Counted from the first letter of the stretch, positions 1 through 8,995 are shown. The stretch: 64,000 bases of DNA from Lachnospiraceae bacterium (GCA_902362715.1 CABIXN010000005.1:204632-268631); one strand, 5' to 3'. The notes: generated from the letters alone by a model not told the origin. Numbers and translations are program-made.

Positions 1-27
1 AGATACAAACGGAGGATTTGCAACAAC

Positions 28-1860
28 ATGAAATGGACAACAAACAGGAAACAATTCCCCGGACATCTGTCCGCTCCTCATACTTTTAAAGCTCAGCTTC
101 TGATATCTATTTTAAAAATTGCTGTGCCGGTGATCATTATTATCTGCACCGGTTCTTTTCTTGTGCTCTCAAAAAGTTCTGAGCAGACAATCCTTAAGGC
201 CCAGACTACAGCCATGGGAAAAATTGAAAATGATCTGATATTTATTACTGAAAATACAGAAAACCTTTCTCGGGATATGATCTTTAACAATGAAATCCAG
301 CAGCTCCTTTTAGATTTTGCCCGGGGTGAACAGTATCCGGAGAGCAGTGCCGCCGCTTATTATATCAATAATTTTATCGCCAACCGTGATTTCATAGATT
401 GTGTTGTTTTAACCGGAAATGACAAAACTTTATATTCCACTGAACGGGCTTTTACCAATTTTTCTGATTTTCAATCTATTCGTCAAAAATGGTGGTTCTC
501 TGAAATGACTGCGGAAAAACAGCCCTATCAATGGTATTCCGCTTCTGATGAAATTAAAAAACCATCCATGTCAGAATCCGGTGATGCAGCCGCCCCGCAC
601 CTGATGCTTGCCCGTTCCATTTACAGTCTGAAAGACTACACAACCCGGCTTGGATATCTGATGATTTATCTGGATGATGCATATTTGAAAAACATCTGGG
701 ACAGCTGCCAGTTCGGGGATACTACCAACCTCTGGATTCTGAACGCTTCCGGCGAAGTACTGTTAACAAATGTTCCACAAAATGACTACTCCGCACTGCT
801 GTCCGATATCCCCTCAGACAGTCAGCAGGTGGTCCGCTATCAGGGCAGAAAATTTGTAACAGGCTCCCAGACGCTTTCCGAAAACGGCTGGACTTTGTGC
901 ATGGCAACCCCTCACCAAGAAGTAAATACCAGCGCCGCCATCTTTACGATTCAGCTTTTGCTGCTGATTACCGCCATTTTACTGATCCTTATTTTTCTTT
1001 CTATCCACACAGCATCCGCCATCTCAAAGCCCATTATCTATCTATCTGAAATTATGGATTCCTTTCATGGAAAAGAAAAAAAGGAAATCACTGAAATATC
1101 AGCGGATATGTACAACGCAAGACAGGATGAAATCGGACAGATCTATCAGTCCTACCAGCAGATGGTGAAACGTATGGATACTCTGATTCAGGAGATTTAC
1201 ATTAAAAATCTGGAAAAAAAGGATGCAGAACTGGCGCTTTTGCAAAGCCAGATCAATCCGCATTTTCTGTACAATACGCTGGATTCCATCAACTGGATGG
1301 CCCTTGCCGAAGGACAGGATGAAATCAGCGAAATGGTAACCGCATTGTCTGATACCTTCCGCTTAAGCCTTACAAAAAGCGGCAGCTCCTATGTTCAAAT
1401 TTCACAGGAAGCTGCCTACGTAAAAAGTTATCTTGTTCTGCAGAAATTCCGATATGCAGAACGGCTTACTTATTCATTTTATATTGAACCCAATACCCAG
1501 GATCTGTATATTCCAAAATTCATCCTGCAGCCCATTGTAGAAAATGCCTTAAAACATGGCATCAATCTGCTGGAAGCAGGCGGGACTCTTCACATTTCCA
1601 TCACCCGCACTGCTTCCGGCCTGAGCATTTGCGTGCGAAATGACGGCTCAAACATCGACCTTGATCAGATGAACGAACTGCTGGAATTTGATCCGGAACA
1701 CATGGAGCTTCTGGCTTTCAACCCAAAAGGATATGGCGTACAGAATATCCACCGCAGAATCCGGATTCTATGCGGCATTCAATATGGTTTAAGCTACCGC
1801 ATCCATAGGAACACCACAATCTGTGAAATACTTCTGCCCCAAAAACACACCGACAGCTGA
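28..1860 (+). CDS. YesM-like membrane sensor histidine kinase
   Basis: Two hydrophobic segments (about residues 25-48 and 302-330) flank a roughly 250-residue extracytoplasmic sensor. A HAMP-like linker and a His_kinase domain with QINPHFLYNTLD follow (phospho-acceptor H412), then an HATPase with N-box VENALKHG and a late GYGVQNIHRR box. This layout is typical of the YesM/LytS-like class, which phosphorylates AraC-type regulators in response to sugars or other small molecules. 610 residues is the normal length. The ATG follows GGAGG at 11-15 with a long spacer. A YesN-like regulator lies 1.7 kb away on the other strand, so pairing is plausible, but a partner outside the window cannot be excluded. 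The ligand is unknown. The gene converges on the aminotransferase gene with only 35 nt between the two stop codons. Confidence 0.9.
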   Translation: MKWTTNRKQFPGHLSAPHTFKAQLLISILKIAVPVIIIICTGSFLVLSKSSEQTILKAQTTAMGKIENDLIFITENTENLSRDMIFNNEIQQLLLDFARGEQYPESSAAAYYINNFIANRDFIDCVVLTGNDKTLYSTERAFTNFSDFQSIRQKWWFSEMTAEKQPYQWYSASDEIKKPSMSESGDAAAPHLMLARSIYSLKDYTTRLGYLMIYLDDAYLKNIWDSCQFGDTTNLWILNASGEVLLTNVPQNDYSALLSDIPSDSQQVVRYQGRKFVTGSQTLSENGWTLCMATPHQEVNTSAAIFTIQLLLLITAILLILIFLSIHTASAISKPIIYLSEIMDSFHGKEKKEITEISADMYNARQDEIGQIYQSYQQMVKRMDTLIQEIYIKNLEKKDAELALLQSQINPHFLYNTLDSINWMALAEGQDEISEMVTALSDTFRLSLTKSGSSYVQISQEAAYVKSYLVLQKFRYAERLTYSFYIEPNTQDLYIPKFILQPIVENALKHGINLLEAGGTLHISITRTASGLSICVRNDGSNIDLDQMNELLEFDPEHMELLAFNPKGYGVQNIHRRIRILCGIQYGLSYRIHRNTTICEILLPQKHTDS

Positions 1861-1895
1861 TGAAAGATAACACAAAAACCATGATGCGGCAAAGG

Positions 1896-3410
1896 CTACT
1901 GCTGCCTGTAAGTCTGAAGAAAACCCGAAAGCTTTTCCATTGCCTCTGAAAGGACTTCTATTCTGGGCAGATAGACGATTCTGAAATGATCCGGCTCTTT
2001 CCAGTTAAAGCCGCCGCCGTGTACAATTAAAACTTTTTTCTCTTTCAGAAAATCCAGGGCAAACTTTTCATCATTGATTATATTGAACTTTTTAGTATCA
2101 ATTTTCGGGAAGGCGTAAAAAGCGGCTTTAGGCTTCACCACGCTGATTCCCGGAATATCATTCAGGGCATTGTAAACAAATTCCCGCTGTTCATAAACTC
2201 TTCCCCCTGGCACCACATAACTGTTGACACTCTGGTGTCCCCCAAGAGCAGTCTGCACAATTGACTGAGCCGGCACATTGGAACAAAGCCGCATATTAGA
2301 CAGCATATTCAAGCCTTCTATATAATCTCCGGCATGTTCCTTAGGACCGCTGAGGGCCATCCAGCCAATCCGGTAACCGGCAATCATATGAGACTTTGAC
2401 AGCCCGCTGAAAGTAACACAAAACAGATCCGGTGCTAAGGATGCAATAGAAATATGCTCTTCGCCGTCCATAACCAGTCTGTCATAAATTTCATCTGAAA
2501 AAATAATCAGCTGGTGTTCTCTTGCCACAGTAACAATCTCTTCCAGGATTTCTCTGGGATATAGAGCTCCTGTTGGATTGTTGGGATTAATAATTACAAT
2601 GGCTTTGGTTCTGTCCGTAATTTTCTTTCGAATATCATCAAGGTCCGGATACCAGTCTGCTTTTTCATCACAAATATAATGAACTGCCTTCCCCCCTGCC
2701 AGTGTAGCGGTAGCCGTCCACAGCGGATAATCCGGGGATGGAATTAAAATCTCATCTCCATCATTCAACAACGCCTGCATACATAAGTTTATCAGTTCAC
2801 TGACTCCGTTTCCTGTATAAACATCTTCAATATTTACATTGGGAAGATGCTTCTGCTGATAGTACTGCATAATTGCTTTTCTTGCAGAAAAAAGTCCTTT
2901 AGAATCTGAATACCCCTCGCAGTCAGCCAGCTGCCGGCGCATATCATAAATCACTTCCTCCGGTGTCCGAAAACCAAAGGGAGCCGGGTTGCCGATATTC
3001 AGCTTTAAAATCTGCATCCCCTGCTCTTCCATTCTCCTGGCCTCATCTACAACCGGTCCCCGCACATCGTATAACACATCATTAAGCTTTGATGACTTTT
3101 TATAAACTCTCATTCCCATCTCTCCTGTTTCCTGCTTTCCGGATACTTTTTTCCTGTTTTCTTCCTGCTCCAAAACATCTTCGCCCTGGAGCCACAGCTG
3201 ACTGACACCTAGTGTCTCTGCCAGCACTTTTAATACATCTGTTCTTGGTATTGTTTTTCCGCTTAAATATTGACTGATATGGCTCTTTCCAATTCGTATT
3301 CCATATATTTCTCCAATGGGTTCAGCCATTCTGATAACATCTACCTGTTTTAAGCCCCGCTTTTGCATTATTTCCTTTAAACGCTCAGCCACTGACGCCA
3401 TAACACTCAT
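1896..3410 (-). CDS. XRE-HTH / class I aminotransferase fusion (AlaT-like)
   Basis: An N-terminal Cro/CI-type helix-turn-helix (about residues 5-70) is joined by a short charged linker to a complete fold-type I PLP aminotransferase (about 105-504). Visible landmarks are NPNNPTGALY, the aspartate motif FSDEIYDRL and the PLP lysine K339 in SGLSKSHMIAGYRIGW. Family knowledge places the catalytic half near the alanine/valine-pyruvate aminotransferases, which move amino groups between alanine or related amino acids and 2-oxo acids. The fusion suggests a transcription factor that reads PLP or substrate state, or an enzyme that regulates itself. It differs from MocR/GabR regulators, whose DNA-binding domain is GntR-type. 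Its promoter lies in a cluster of TTGAAC hexamers, consistent with autoregulation (inference). Alternative ATGs at residues 1 and 4 have equally weak ribosome binding sites. Confidence 0.88.
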   Translation of the reverse strand: MSVMASVAERLKEIMQKRGLKQVDVIRMAEPIGEIYGIRIGKSHISQYLSGKTIPRTDVLKVLAETLGVSQLWLQGEDVLEQEENRKKVSGKQETGEMGMRVYKKSSKLNDVLYDVRGPVVDEARRMEEQGMQILKLNIGNPAPFGFRTPEEVIYDMRRQLADCEGYSDSKGLFSARKAIMQYYQQKHLPNVNIEDVYTGNGVSELINLCMQALLNDGDEILIPSPDYPLWTATATLAGGKAVHYICDEKADWYPDLDDIRKKITDRTKAIVIINPNNPTGALYPREILEEIVTVAREHQLIIFSDEIYDRLVMDGEEHISIASLAPDLFCVTFSGLSKSHMIAGYRIGWMALSGPKEHAGDYIEGLNMLSNMRLCSNVPAQSIVQTALGGHQSVNSYVVPGGRVYEQREFVYNALNDIPGISVVKPKAAFYAFPKIDTKKFNIINDEKFALDFLKEKKVLIVHGGGFNWKEPDHFRIVYLPRIEVLSEAMEKLSGFLQTYRQQ

Positions 3411-3431
3411 CTTCTTTCTTCATTTTTTCCA

Positions 3432-3460
3432 ATTATAGCAGAAGTTCAATTTTAGTTCAA
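3432..3460 (-). promoter_or_regulatory. Sigma-A-type promoter of the HTH-aminotransferase gene
   Basis: On the - strand TTGAAC (3460-3455) is followed after exactly 17 nt by TATAAT (3437-3432), 22 nt before the ATG at 3410. Both hexamers are near consensus. The -35 box is one of the repeated TTGAAC hexamers described in the neighbouring entry. Confidence 0.75.
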
Positions 3461-3492
3461 CGCTTTTGTTCAAAAAATTCAATATATTGAAC
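3444..3492 (-). repeat. TTGAAC hexamer cluster, candidate operator
   Basis: Read on the + strand, GTTCAA occurs at 3444-3449, 3455-3460 and 3468-3473, with ATTCAA at 3477-3482 and an inverted TTGAAC at 3487-3492. The GTTCAA at 3468 and the TTGAAC at 3487 form a dyad. The cluster covers the -35 region of the HTH-aminotransferase promoter, so binding there would affect initiation. That the encoded HTH binds here is an inference. Confidence 0.5.
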
Positions 3493-3511
3493 TTTTTTTC
3501 GCTGGCATTAC

Positions 3512-3556
3512 TAAAAAAATTCTGCCGGTTTTTAAACTACTTCCGGCAGAATTTCA
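3512..3556 (-). terminator. Intrinsic terminator after the response regulator gene
   Basis: A perfect 12-bp stem (3517-3528 with 3543-3554, core TTCTGCCGG/CCGGCAGAA) is followed on the - strand by a run of T (A-run at 3512-3519 on +). It lies 26 nt past the response regulator stop codon and just before the next gene's promoter. Confidence 0.85.
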
Positions 3557-3581
3557 TATTTAATGTTTAATATTTAATTAT

Positions 3582-5153
3582 TTAATGTTTTCTTCTATAT
3601 GCTGACAGCGTGGTTCCCGTATGTCGCTTAAATATCTGGGAAAAATACGCATAATCGTTATAACCCACTGTAGCGGAAATCTCATACATTTTCATATCTG
3701 TAGATGTCAAAAGCTCTTTGGCCTTTTCAATCCTCAGATTCATAACATAATTAATAAATGTAACATTCAGCTCCTTTTTAAAAATATCGCAGAGATAATT
3801 CTTGCTGATACTGATATGCTCTGCCACATCCGTCAGCGTAATATTTTCATTGTAATGCTCCCGGATAAAATTTAACGCATCCCGCACAATCTTTTTTGGA
3901 GATGCAACCTCTTTCTTTGCAATCAAATCTGCCAGTACAAATGCTGTATTTGCCACAAGCTCTTTTTGCTGTACAATTCCGGGATACTCCCGTCTCAGAA
4001 CTTTCATATCAAGCAGTTCTCTGGGAATCAAATCCTGATTCTGGTCATAACAGTTCAGCAGATGACTTAAGCGCAGTACAATCATAAACGTCAGACTGCA
4101 GGAAAAATCCTTATACAGTATATGTGCCGGCTGCTGATAAATCCGCTCAATGCTGTCACGCATCTGTTCCGCACTGTTGACAGAAATCCCGGTAAACAAT
4201 GCTTCGATATCCTGATATGGTATGGTTATATCCCCATCAGACAATAAAATACTGCCCGGTTCATGCTTCTGATCACCGGACTGTGTTACCAGGATCTGAT
4301 CATCACATTCATTTCTTGCCACCAGCAGATGACTCAGCCCATGAGCTGCCCTGCTGATACCTGCCGCCAGATACAGCTTCTTCTGAACAAGCCCCTCTGT
4401 AAATGCTTCTGTGGTCTGAACAATCTCATCCCGCAGAATCCCGCATTCCGCCCCATAGATCAGGAAATAAATTTCCTCATCGGACACAAACATTTCTGTC
4501 TCTCCAAAGTCTTCCACCAAAACTTCAAACTCTTCTACCAGCCGCCCAACCGCCGACATATAATCCCAGTCACGCTGCATATCCTGAATCACAAATTTTA
4601 CCAGGACAAAGTTTTGGTCCGGCAGGTTCAAATCCATTTTCTCACAAAACGTTCGGATATAGCGATCATCAAAACTGTTTCGTTCAGCCAGTTCCAGAAA
4701 GAAATGATTTTTTAACTCCCTTACATTGCTGCTGGCATACTCCTGCAGGGACTCAAAATAAGCAGCCTGTCCCAGTTTTTCTTCAATTCTGTCATGCATC
4801 CGCTCCAGCATTGCCACAAAATCAGCCTTTTTTATAGGCTTCAGCAGATAATCACTAACCCCTAGCTTTAAAGCATGCTGCGCATTGGAAAACTCATCAT
4901 ATCCCGACAATATAACAATTTCCGTTTCCGGAAGAATCTCTTTTACTTTCGCTGAAAATTCAAGACCATCCATCTGCGGCATCTTCACATCTGTAATTAT
5001 CAGATTCGGTTTCAGATCCGGCAGTTCCTCTAAAGCTTTCATTGGACTGCTGAAAACTCCGGTGATCTCAAAACCATAATCCTCCATATGGAACACTTTC
5101 TGGATTCCCTGCAGAACAATTTTTTCATCATCCAGCAAAATCATTGAATACAT
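3582..5153 (-). CDS. YesN-like response regulator with AraC-type DNA-binding domain
   Basis: The N-terminal receiver domain (about 1-120) has acidic LLDDE, phospho-acceptor D55 in IITDVKMPQMDG and the conserved lysine K105 in DYLLKPIKK. A roughly 280-residue middle region without a recognisable fold follows. The C-terminal AraC-type double helix-turn-helix (about 420-523) contains ISISKNYLCDIFKKE and VGYNDYAYFSQIFKRHTG. The 523-residue length is usual for the YesN class, which activates nearby carbohydrate or stress genes when phosphorylated by a YesM-type kinase. The ATG lies 1 nt after the stop of the upstream phosphatase gene and has no strong ribosome binding site of its own, so translation is probably coupled. 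The best kinase candidate is at 28-1860. Confidence 0.9.
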   Translation of the reverse strand: MYSMILLDDEKIVLQGIQKVFHMEDYGFEITGVFSSPMKALEELPDLKPNLIITDVKMPQMDGLEFSAKVKEILPETEIVILSGYDEFSNAQHALKLGVSDYLLKPIKKADFVAMLERMHDRIEEKLGQAAYFESLQEYASSNVRELKNHFFLELAERNSFDDRYIRTFCEKMDLNLPDQNFVLVKFVIQDMQRDWDYMSAVGRLVEEFEVLVEDFGETEMFVSDEEIYFLIYGAECGILRDEIVQTTEAFTEGLVQKKLYLAAGISRAAHGLSHLLVARNECDDQILVTQSGDQKHEPGSILLSDGDITIPYQDIEALFTGISVNSAEQMRDSIERIYQQPAHILYKDFSCSLTFMIVLRLSHLLNCYDQNQDLIPRELLDMKVLRREYPGIVQQKELVANTAFVLADLIAKKEVASPKKIVRDALNFIREHYNENITLTDVAEHISISKNYLCDIFKKELNVTFINYVMNLRIEKAKELLTSTDMKMYEISATVGYNDYAYFSQIFKRHTGTTLSAYRRKH

Positions 5154-5154
5154 A

Positions 5155-5616
5155 CTACTTACACGCTTTCTCTATATGCTTCAAAAAGGCTTCACACCCC
5201 TCTTTAATATCATCATAAGTAATATCAAAATCACCTGTATACCAGGGATCTGCAATATCTCTGGGCCGGTCTGAAAAATCCAAAAGCCGTACCATCTTTC
5301 CCGCAGGATCATCCCCTGCAATTCGTTTCATATTCCGGATGTTCTGCTGTTCCATGCCCACCAGATAGTCATAATACCTGTAATCCCCGGCAGTCATCTG
5401 TCTGGCATACTTTCCCTCTGTAGAAATGCCAAACTCCTTCAGTTTGTTCCTTGTCCCATAATGAACAGGGTTTCCGATCTCTTCCCGGCTGGTAGCCGCA
5501 GAAGCAATCTCAAAACAGTGGGAAAGACCGGATTTTTCCACCAGGTCTTTCATAACGAATTCTGCCATGGGGGAACGGCAGATGTTGCCGTGGCAGATGA
5601 ATAAGATTTTTATCAT
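5155..5616 (-). CDS. Low-molecular-weight protein tyrosine phosphatase
   Basis: The protein opens with the P-loop signature CHGNICRS (catalytic C8, R14, the CX5R pattern) and carries a DPWYTGDFD segment near residue 125 that supplies the general acid aspartate. The 153-residue length matches the cytosolic LMW-PTP family, which dephosphorylates phosphotyrosine on proteins and, in some bacteria, phosphoarginine. It is the first gene of a two-gene unit with the response regulator, separated by a single nucleotide. Whether it acts on that signalling system is unknown. It marks the last apparently chromosomal gene before the defence island. Confidence 0.92.
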   Translation of the reverse strand: MIKILFICHGNICRSPMAEFVMKDLVEKSGLSHCFEIASAATSREEIGNPVHYGTRNKLKEFGISTEGKYARQMTAGDYRYYDYLVGMEQQNIRNMKRIAGDDPAGKMVRLLDFSDRPRDIADPWYTGDFDITYDDIKEGCEAFLKHIEKACK

Positions 5617-5666
5617 CTTGAATCTATCCTTTCCTTATATTTGCGCTACTTTTAAGCGCATCAGGG

Positions 5667-5681
5667 ATACCCGAAGGGTAT
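5667..5681. terminator. Short perfect hairpin beside the integrase remnant
   Basis: ATACCC GAA GGGTAT is a perfect 6-bp stem, accompanied by a second dyad (GCGCT at 5643-5647 with AGCGC at 5655-5659). It sits between the phosphatase gene start and the end of the integrase remnant and may terminate transcription from the island. The U-tract is weak, so this is tentative. Confidence 0.35.
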
Positions 5682-5706
5682 TTCATAAGCCTTCAAATGC
5701 CTGTAA

Positions 5707-6206
5707 TTACTGGCTTTCTGGCGTTTTCTTAATTTTTTGTTTTTGCTCCTCTCTACGCATATCTACATAAATCTGCGTAAATTACCGGGCAAATGGTGTA
5801 GTAAGTGATGCAGTAAACTGGTGTACAATCAACCTGATTTTCTCCTCTGCTCCGGCTTGTCAACCTGCTTGAAGTCTATGATTTTCGCCATCTGCTCGGC
5901 GGCTCGGTCATAGCTTGCATGGGTATAAATGTTCAGTGTAACTCCCACATCTAAATGTCCCATCAGATATTGCAGTGTTTTCACATCCATACCGGCATTC
6001 GCCATATTCGTGCAGAACGTATGTCGGAAAACGTGAGGATTGGTGTTCAGTAAAGGCTGGTCTATATGCAGCGCAACCCTTGGATGCTCGTCTTTATCAA
6101 TCAGAATGAAATTGCTATACCCATCCACAATCATTTCCGTTTTCACTTTTCTGCAGTTTGCAAGAATGTTTAACAAGCTCTGGTACACTTTAGGCATAAG
6201 AAAGTT
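5707..6206 (-). pseudogene. Tyrosine integrase remnant (Tn916/Tn1549-type Int)
   Basis: The C-terminal catalytic part of a conjugative-element integrase is recognisable: HVFRHTFCTNMANAG (HxxR box), LMGHLDVGVTLNIYTH (second His and nucleophile Tyr). Upstream, the VDGYSNFILIDKD segment is typical of this family. The N-terminal half is missing and the stretch between VALHIDQP and NTNPHVFRH looks internally shortened. The open frame stops at 5829. The natural tail (TQIYVDMRREEQKQK...) continues in another frame to a stop at 5707-5709, so the 3' end carries a frameshift and a nonsense codon. The reading frame enters directly from the hsdM remnant, giving a chimeric ORF that starts with TTG at 6209. 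It cannot be a working recombinase. Confidence 0.8.
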
Positions 6207-7035
6207 CAATTGCTTATTACTTGTAGGAAATGTAAAGTCATCACTAGTAGCATGCTCGCCTCCTTTTTTGTACCAAAAGATGGATTAGTCAATACTACAT
6301 CCTAACCTTTCATTAACATACCTACACTGGACAAAGTATCCCCAAAAGTAATTTTACTATCAATATCATGACGCATTGTGTTCATCAATGCCAAACGATG
6401 CGTATCATGTACCAGCTCGCATCCAGTAAAGGTTTCTTCTCTCTCAAATTTTTCCAAATCTGCATCTAAAACGAACAATTGGTCTGTCTACGAGCGAATA
6501 CTGGCCTGCAGAAATCATAAAGCCAAATGTACCACAAGTAGGGGCATTACAGCGTTCGCCCGGCTGAGGTTTTATAAGCTTGGTCATAACAACCATCAAT
6601 ACACGAGGTGTAAAATGCTGACCCGCACCGTTTTTTCTCACTCACATTCTTTTCCAGCAATCCTTCGTAAAGATTTCCTAAACCTTCTTCACGAGCGTAG
6701 AACCAGTCCAGCCCGTCAATCGTTATGATTATTTTTTCTAAGTTTTTCGTCTCATCTATATTTGTAGCCGCCCCCTGATAAACTTCACGTACACGTCCAG
6801 TACAATTTTTGCAAGGTGAGCGAGTAATTCCTTATAGATTTTTCAATTCCACTTCTTGCCATAAGCTGATCCCAACGGTATGTTTCCAGAATCTGGTTTT
6901 CTGCACCAGTTTCCTTTGCCATTTTCAAAATAAAATATAAGTTAATTCGGTTACATATTGGCGATATATAATACCATCGTCTCTTAACACATTACAGAGA
7001 TTCTAAAGTTTAGAAACAATTTCTTGTGTTGTCAT
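6200..7035 (-). pseudogene. Decayed type I modification subunit hsdM
   Basis: Translating the - strand in shifting frames recovers an HsdM-like methylase. It starts MTTQEIVSKL followed by a stop codon, then NLCNVLRDD, QYVTELTYILF, GAGQHFTPRVLM, QPGER, CGTFGFMI, CELVHDTHRLALMNTM and VVLTNPSFGTKKGG. At least two in-frame stops and several frameshifts break it. The catalytic NPPF motif has become NPSF. The end is lost: homology runs to about SNKQLNFL and then jumps in frame into the integrase remnant at about 6200. The matching hsdR remnant lies at 8996-10225, with two intact genes between them. Confidence 0.8.
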
Positions 7036-7047
7036 TGTTATTCCTTT

Positions 7048-7548
7048 CTATCGTACTACAGAATCCATTATTACAATTAATTCTAATGCATCTGTATAAT
7101 ATTGTTGAATATCCTTAAATGTAGCGGTTGGCGTTTTCCCATGAGCAAATTGATGCCTATTATTTACTAATGAATTAGCTGAACTTCTTATTCTTTTACT
7201 ATTTGGGTGCTGCGCTACAGCATTTTTAAAATCTCTTTTCCAATTATCATCAAATTTGCCTAATAATCCACTCATATTATCATAAGTAGCACTCATTGAG
7301 CCATTTCTAACTGTCTTCTCGATATATGTAGGAACTTGTGTTAAATCACTTTGATCAAAAAAGTCTGCCACAAGAGATCTATATACAAATTCTATTGTTC
7401 CACATGATTTTATTAAGGCATATTTTGTTAAATATGCCCTTAATTTATCTAAAGGAGGCAATGTATTTATTTTGGCGGAAATGTCTGTCAATTCTGTAGT
7501 ACATTCATTTATCAAATCCTTTAATTCAACTTTCATTTCCATCACCAT
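7048..7548 (-). CDS. HEPN-domain protein (RiboL-PSP-HEPN-like), putative RNase toxin
   Basis: The 166-residue helical protein carries the canonical HEPN nuclease signature Rx4H (RHQFAH) near residue 133, preceded by the conserved NSLVNNRHQ context. Many HEPN proteins with this motif are metal-independent RNases that cut tRNA or mRNA in toxin-antitoxin or abortive-infection systems. The best match by eye is the RiboL-PSP-HEPN group (family assignment from memory, not searched). The gene overlaps the end of the DUF262 gene by 23 nt, so the two are co-translated and probably act together. Start codons at 7548, 7542 and 7536 are all possible and none has a strong ribosome binding site. The intact frame contrasts with the pseudogenes on both sides. 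Confidence 0.75.
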   Translation of the reverse strand: MVMEMKVELKDLINECTTELTDISAKINTLPPLDKLRAYLTKYALIKSCGTIEFVYRSLVADFFDQSDLTQVPTYIEKTVRNGSMSATYDNMSGLLGKFDDNWKRDFKNAVAQHPNSKRIRSSANSLVNNRHQFAHGKTPTATFKDIQQYYTDALELIVIMDSVVR

Positions 7549-8848
7549 CGATCAAAATTTCTTTTGCCAAATTCACACGCCTTTTAATATTTTCAATATC
7601 TGTTGTTCGAATACTACAGACTATTTTAAACTCTTCATTTTCAAGCAATTTGATATGGTTTTCTGATTTCATTTCCAAAGAAAAGTTACCACTTTTGATT
7701 TCAGAATAAACAGCAACGGAAATAGCATCGAAAATTGCTGGATGAAACTTCTTTGTATATTTATCTTTAGAGTAATTTCGGAAAGCATTCTTTCCTAAAC
7801 AATCGTATATGCGATGCATTGTATTTATAAATTCACTACGAAATTCATCAATTATTTTCTCCGGTGCATTTACAAACTCACCCATAAATTCATTCAAAAC
7901 CTTTTTCAAAGATATCTGTTTAGAAACATTGTCTTTAACAATTTTAGATTTCATTACAAAAAATCTTAAAATACATTCGATATCCCTCATCCTTATGTCA
8001 GACTTTACACTTCCAAACAATTCTCTCCATTTTTGGTCTTCATTTAGTTCAAATAATAACGAATTAAACGTTCCTTGATATACACAATTTCTTATCTCTT
8101 GTGGTGTCAGTGTTCTTCCGCTTGTATTTATTCTTTCAAAGATTTGATATAAACTTGTATCATCATTTTCCGGTCTTTTCTGTTCAAATATAATAGCATG
8201 TATAGTAGTACTTCTAATTTTTCTTTGTTCTTCTACCGACAACTCTGAAAAAGCCTTATTTCTCCATCTTAAATTAATTCTCTCCGAATTGGAAAGACGA
8301 AAAATCTTTCCATCCGTTGAAAAAATACCTCTTACATAATCGTATACGGTCATTATTCTTTGATATCCATCAACAATAAGTTTTTGGCTTCCTGATTGTG
8401 CAAAGAAAACGCTTGGAACAGGTAAACCCATTAAAATAGACTCAATAAATCGACTAGCCTCAACTTTATCCCAAACATACTTTCTCTGTAATTCTGGTTT
8501 TACAAGTTCATCTTCTTCGTACATCGAAACAATCTCTCTAAACGACAAATCTGCTCCCCAAGAAGAAATATTGAATAATGAATCATCAGAATAGTCATCA
8601 TTTTGTTCATTTTTGATCTGTTCAATTATATTATTATCTTTCATACTTTTGTATCTCTCCTTTAAAATCTTGATATTTTCATAATGGTCATCTCCAAATA
8701 TAACTCTTGTATATTGAGTTTTTAGGAAATCATTGATAATTCTACCATAGACACATTCGTATCCTTCAATTCCTTTGACCAAGAATACCTCATAATAAAC
8801 AGTAATATCTGTAGGACCAAAACGCTTCACATCAACAAACGAATACAT
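7526..8848 (-). CDS. DUF262 domain protein (ParB-like fold), HEPN partner
   Basis: After a roughly 110-residue N-terminal extension the DUF262 core begins with KPELQRKYVWDKVEASRFIESI and continues to VDGYQRIMTVYDYV, a variant of the DGQQR motif in which D, G, Q and R are kept. DUF262 is the N-terminal domain of GmrSD-type type IV restriction enzymes, where it binds and hydrolyses nucleotides. The DUF1524/HNH nuclease half of those enzymes is not visible here. Instead a separate HEPN protein follows with a 23-nt overlap, suggesting a two-subunit sensor plus RNase arrangement (inference). The ATG has a good ribosome binding site, GGGAGG, 6 nt upstream. Length is 440 residues. AT-rich codon use is like the rest of the island. 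Confidence 0.78.
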   Translation of the reverse strand: MYSFVDVKRFGPTDITVYYEVFLVKGIEGYECVYGRIINDFLKTQYTRVIFGDDHYENIKILKERYKSMKDNNIIEQIKNEQNDDYSDDSLFNISSWGADLSFREIVSMYEEDELVKPELQRKYVWDKVEASRFIESILMGLPVPSVFFAQSGSQKLIVDGYQRIMTVYDYVRGIFSTDGKIFRLSNSERINLRWRNKAFSELSVEEQRKIRSTTIHAIIFEQKRPENDDTSLYQIFERINTSGRTLTPQEIRNCVYQGTFNSLLFELNEDQKWRELFGSVKSDIRMRDIECILRFFVMKSKIVKDNVSKQISLKKVLNEFMGEFVNAPEKIIDEFRSEFINTMHRIYDCLGKNAFRNYSKDKYTKKFHPAIFDAISVAVYSEIKSGNFSLEMKSENHIKLLENEEFKIVCSIRTTDIENIKRRVNLAKEILIDGDGNES

Positions 8849-8995
8849 ATTTAACCTCCCAATGTGTTATTACTAAATAATATACTCATCTGTTGAACTT
8901 ATATTCAATTACGCTCCCCTACCTCTATCATCATACAGATACTCATTTAATTCTAAAACAATACTTTCCCATTTGCTCAGGAACACTTTATTGAT

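Noticed and set aside
4263..4837. Long + strand ORFs opposite the response regulator gene
   Set aside because: Antisense to a clear receiver/AraC protein, low-complexity composition, no ribosome binding site.
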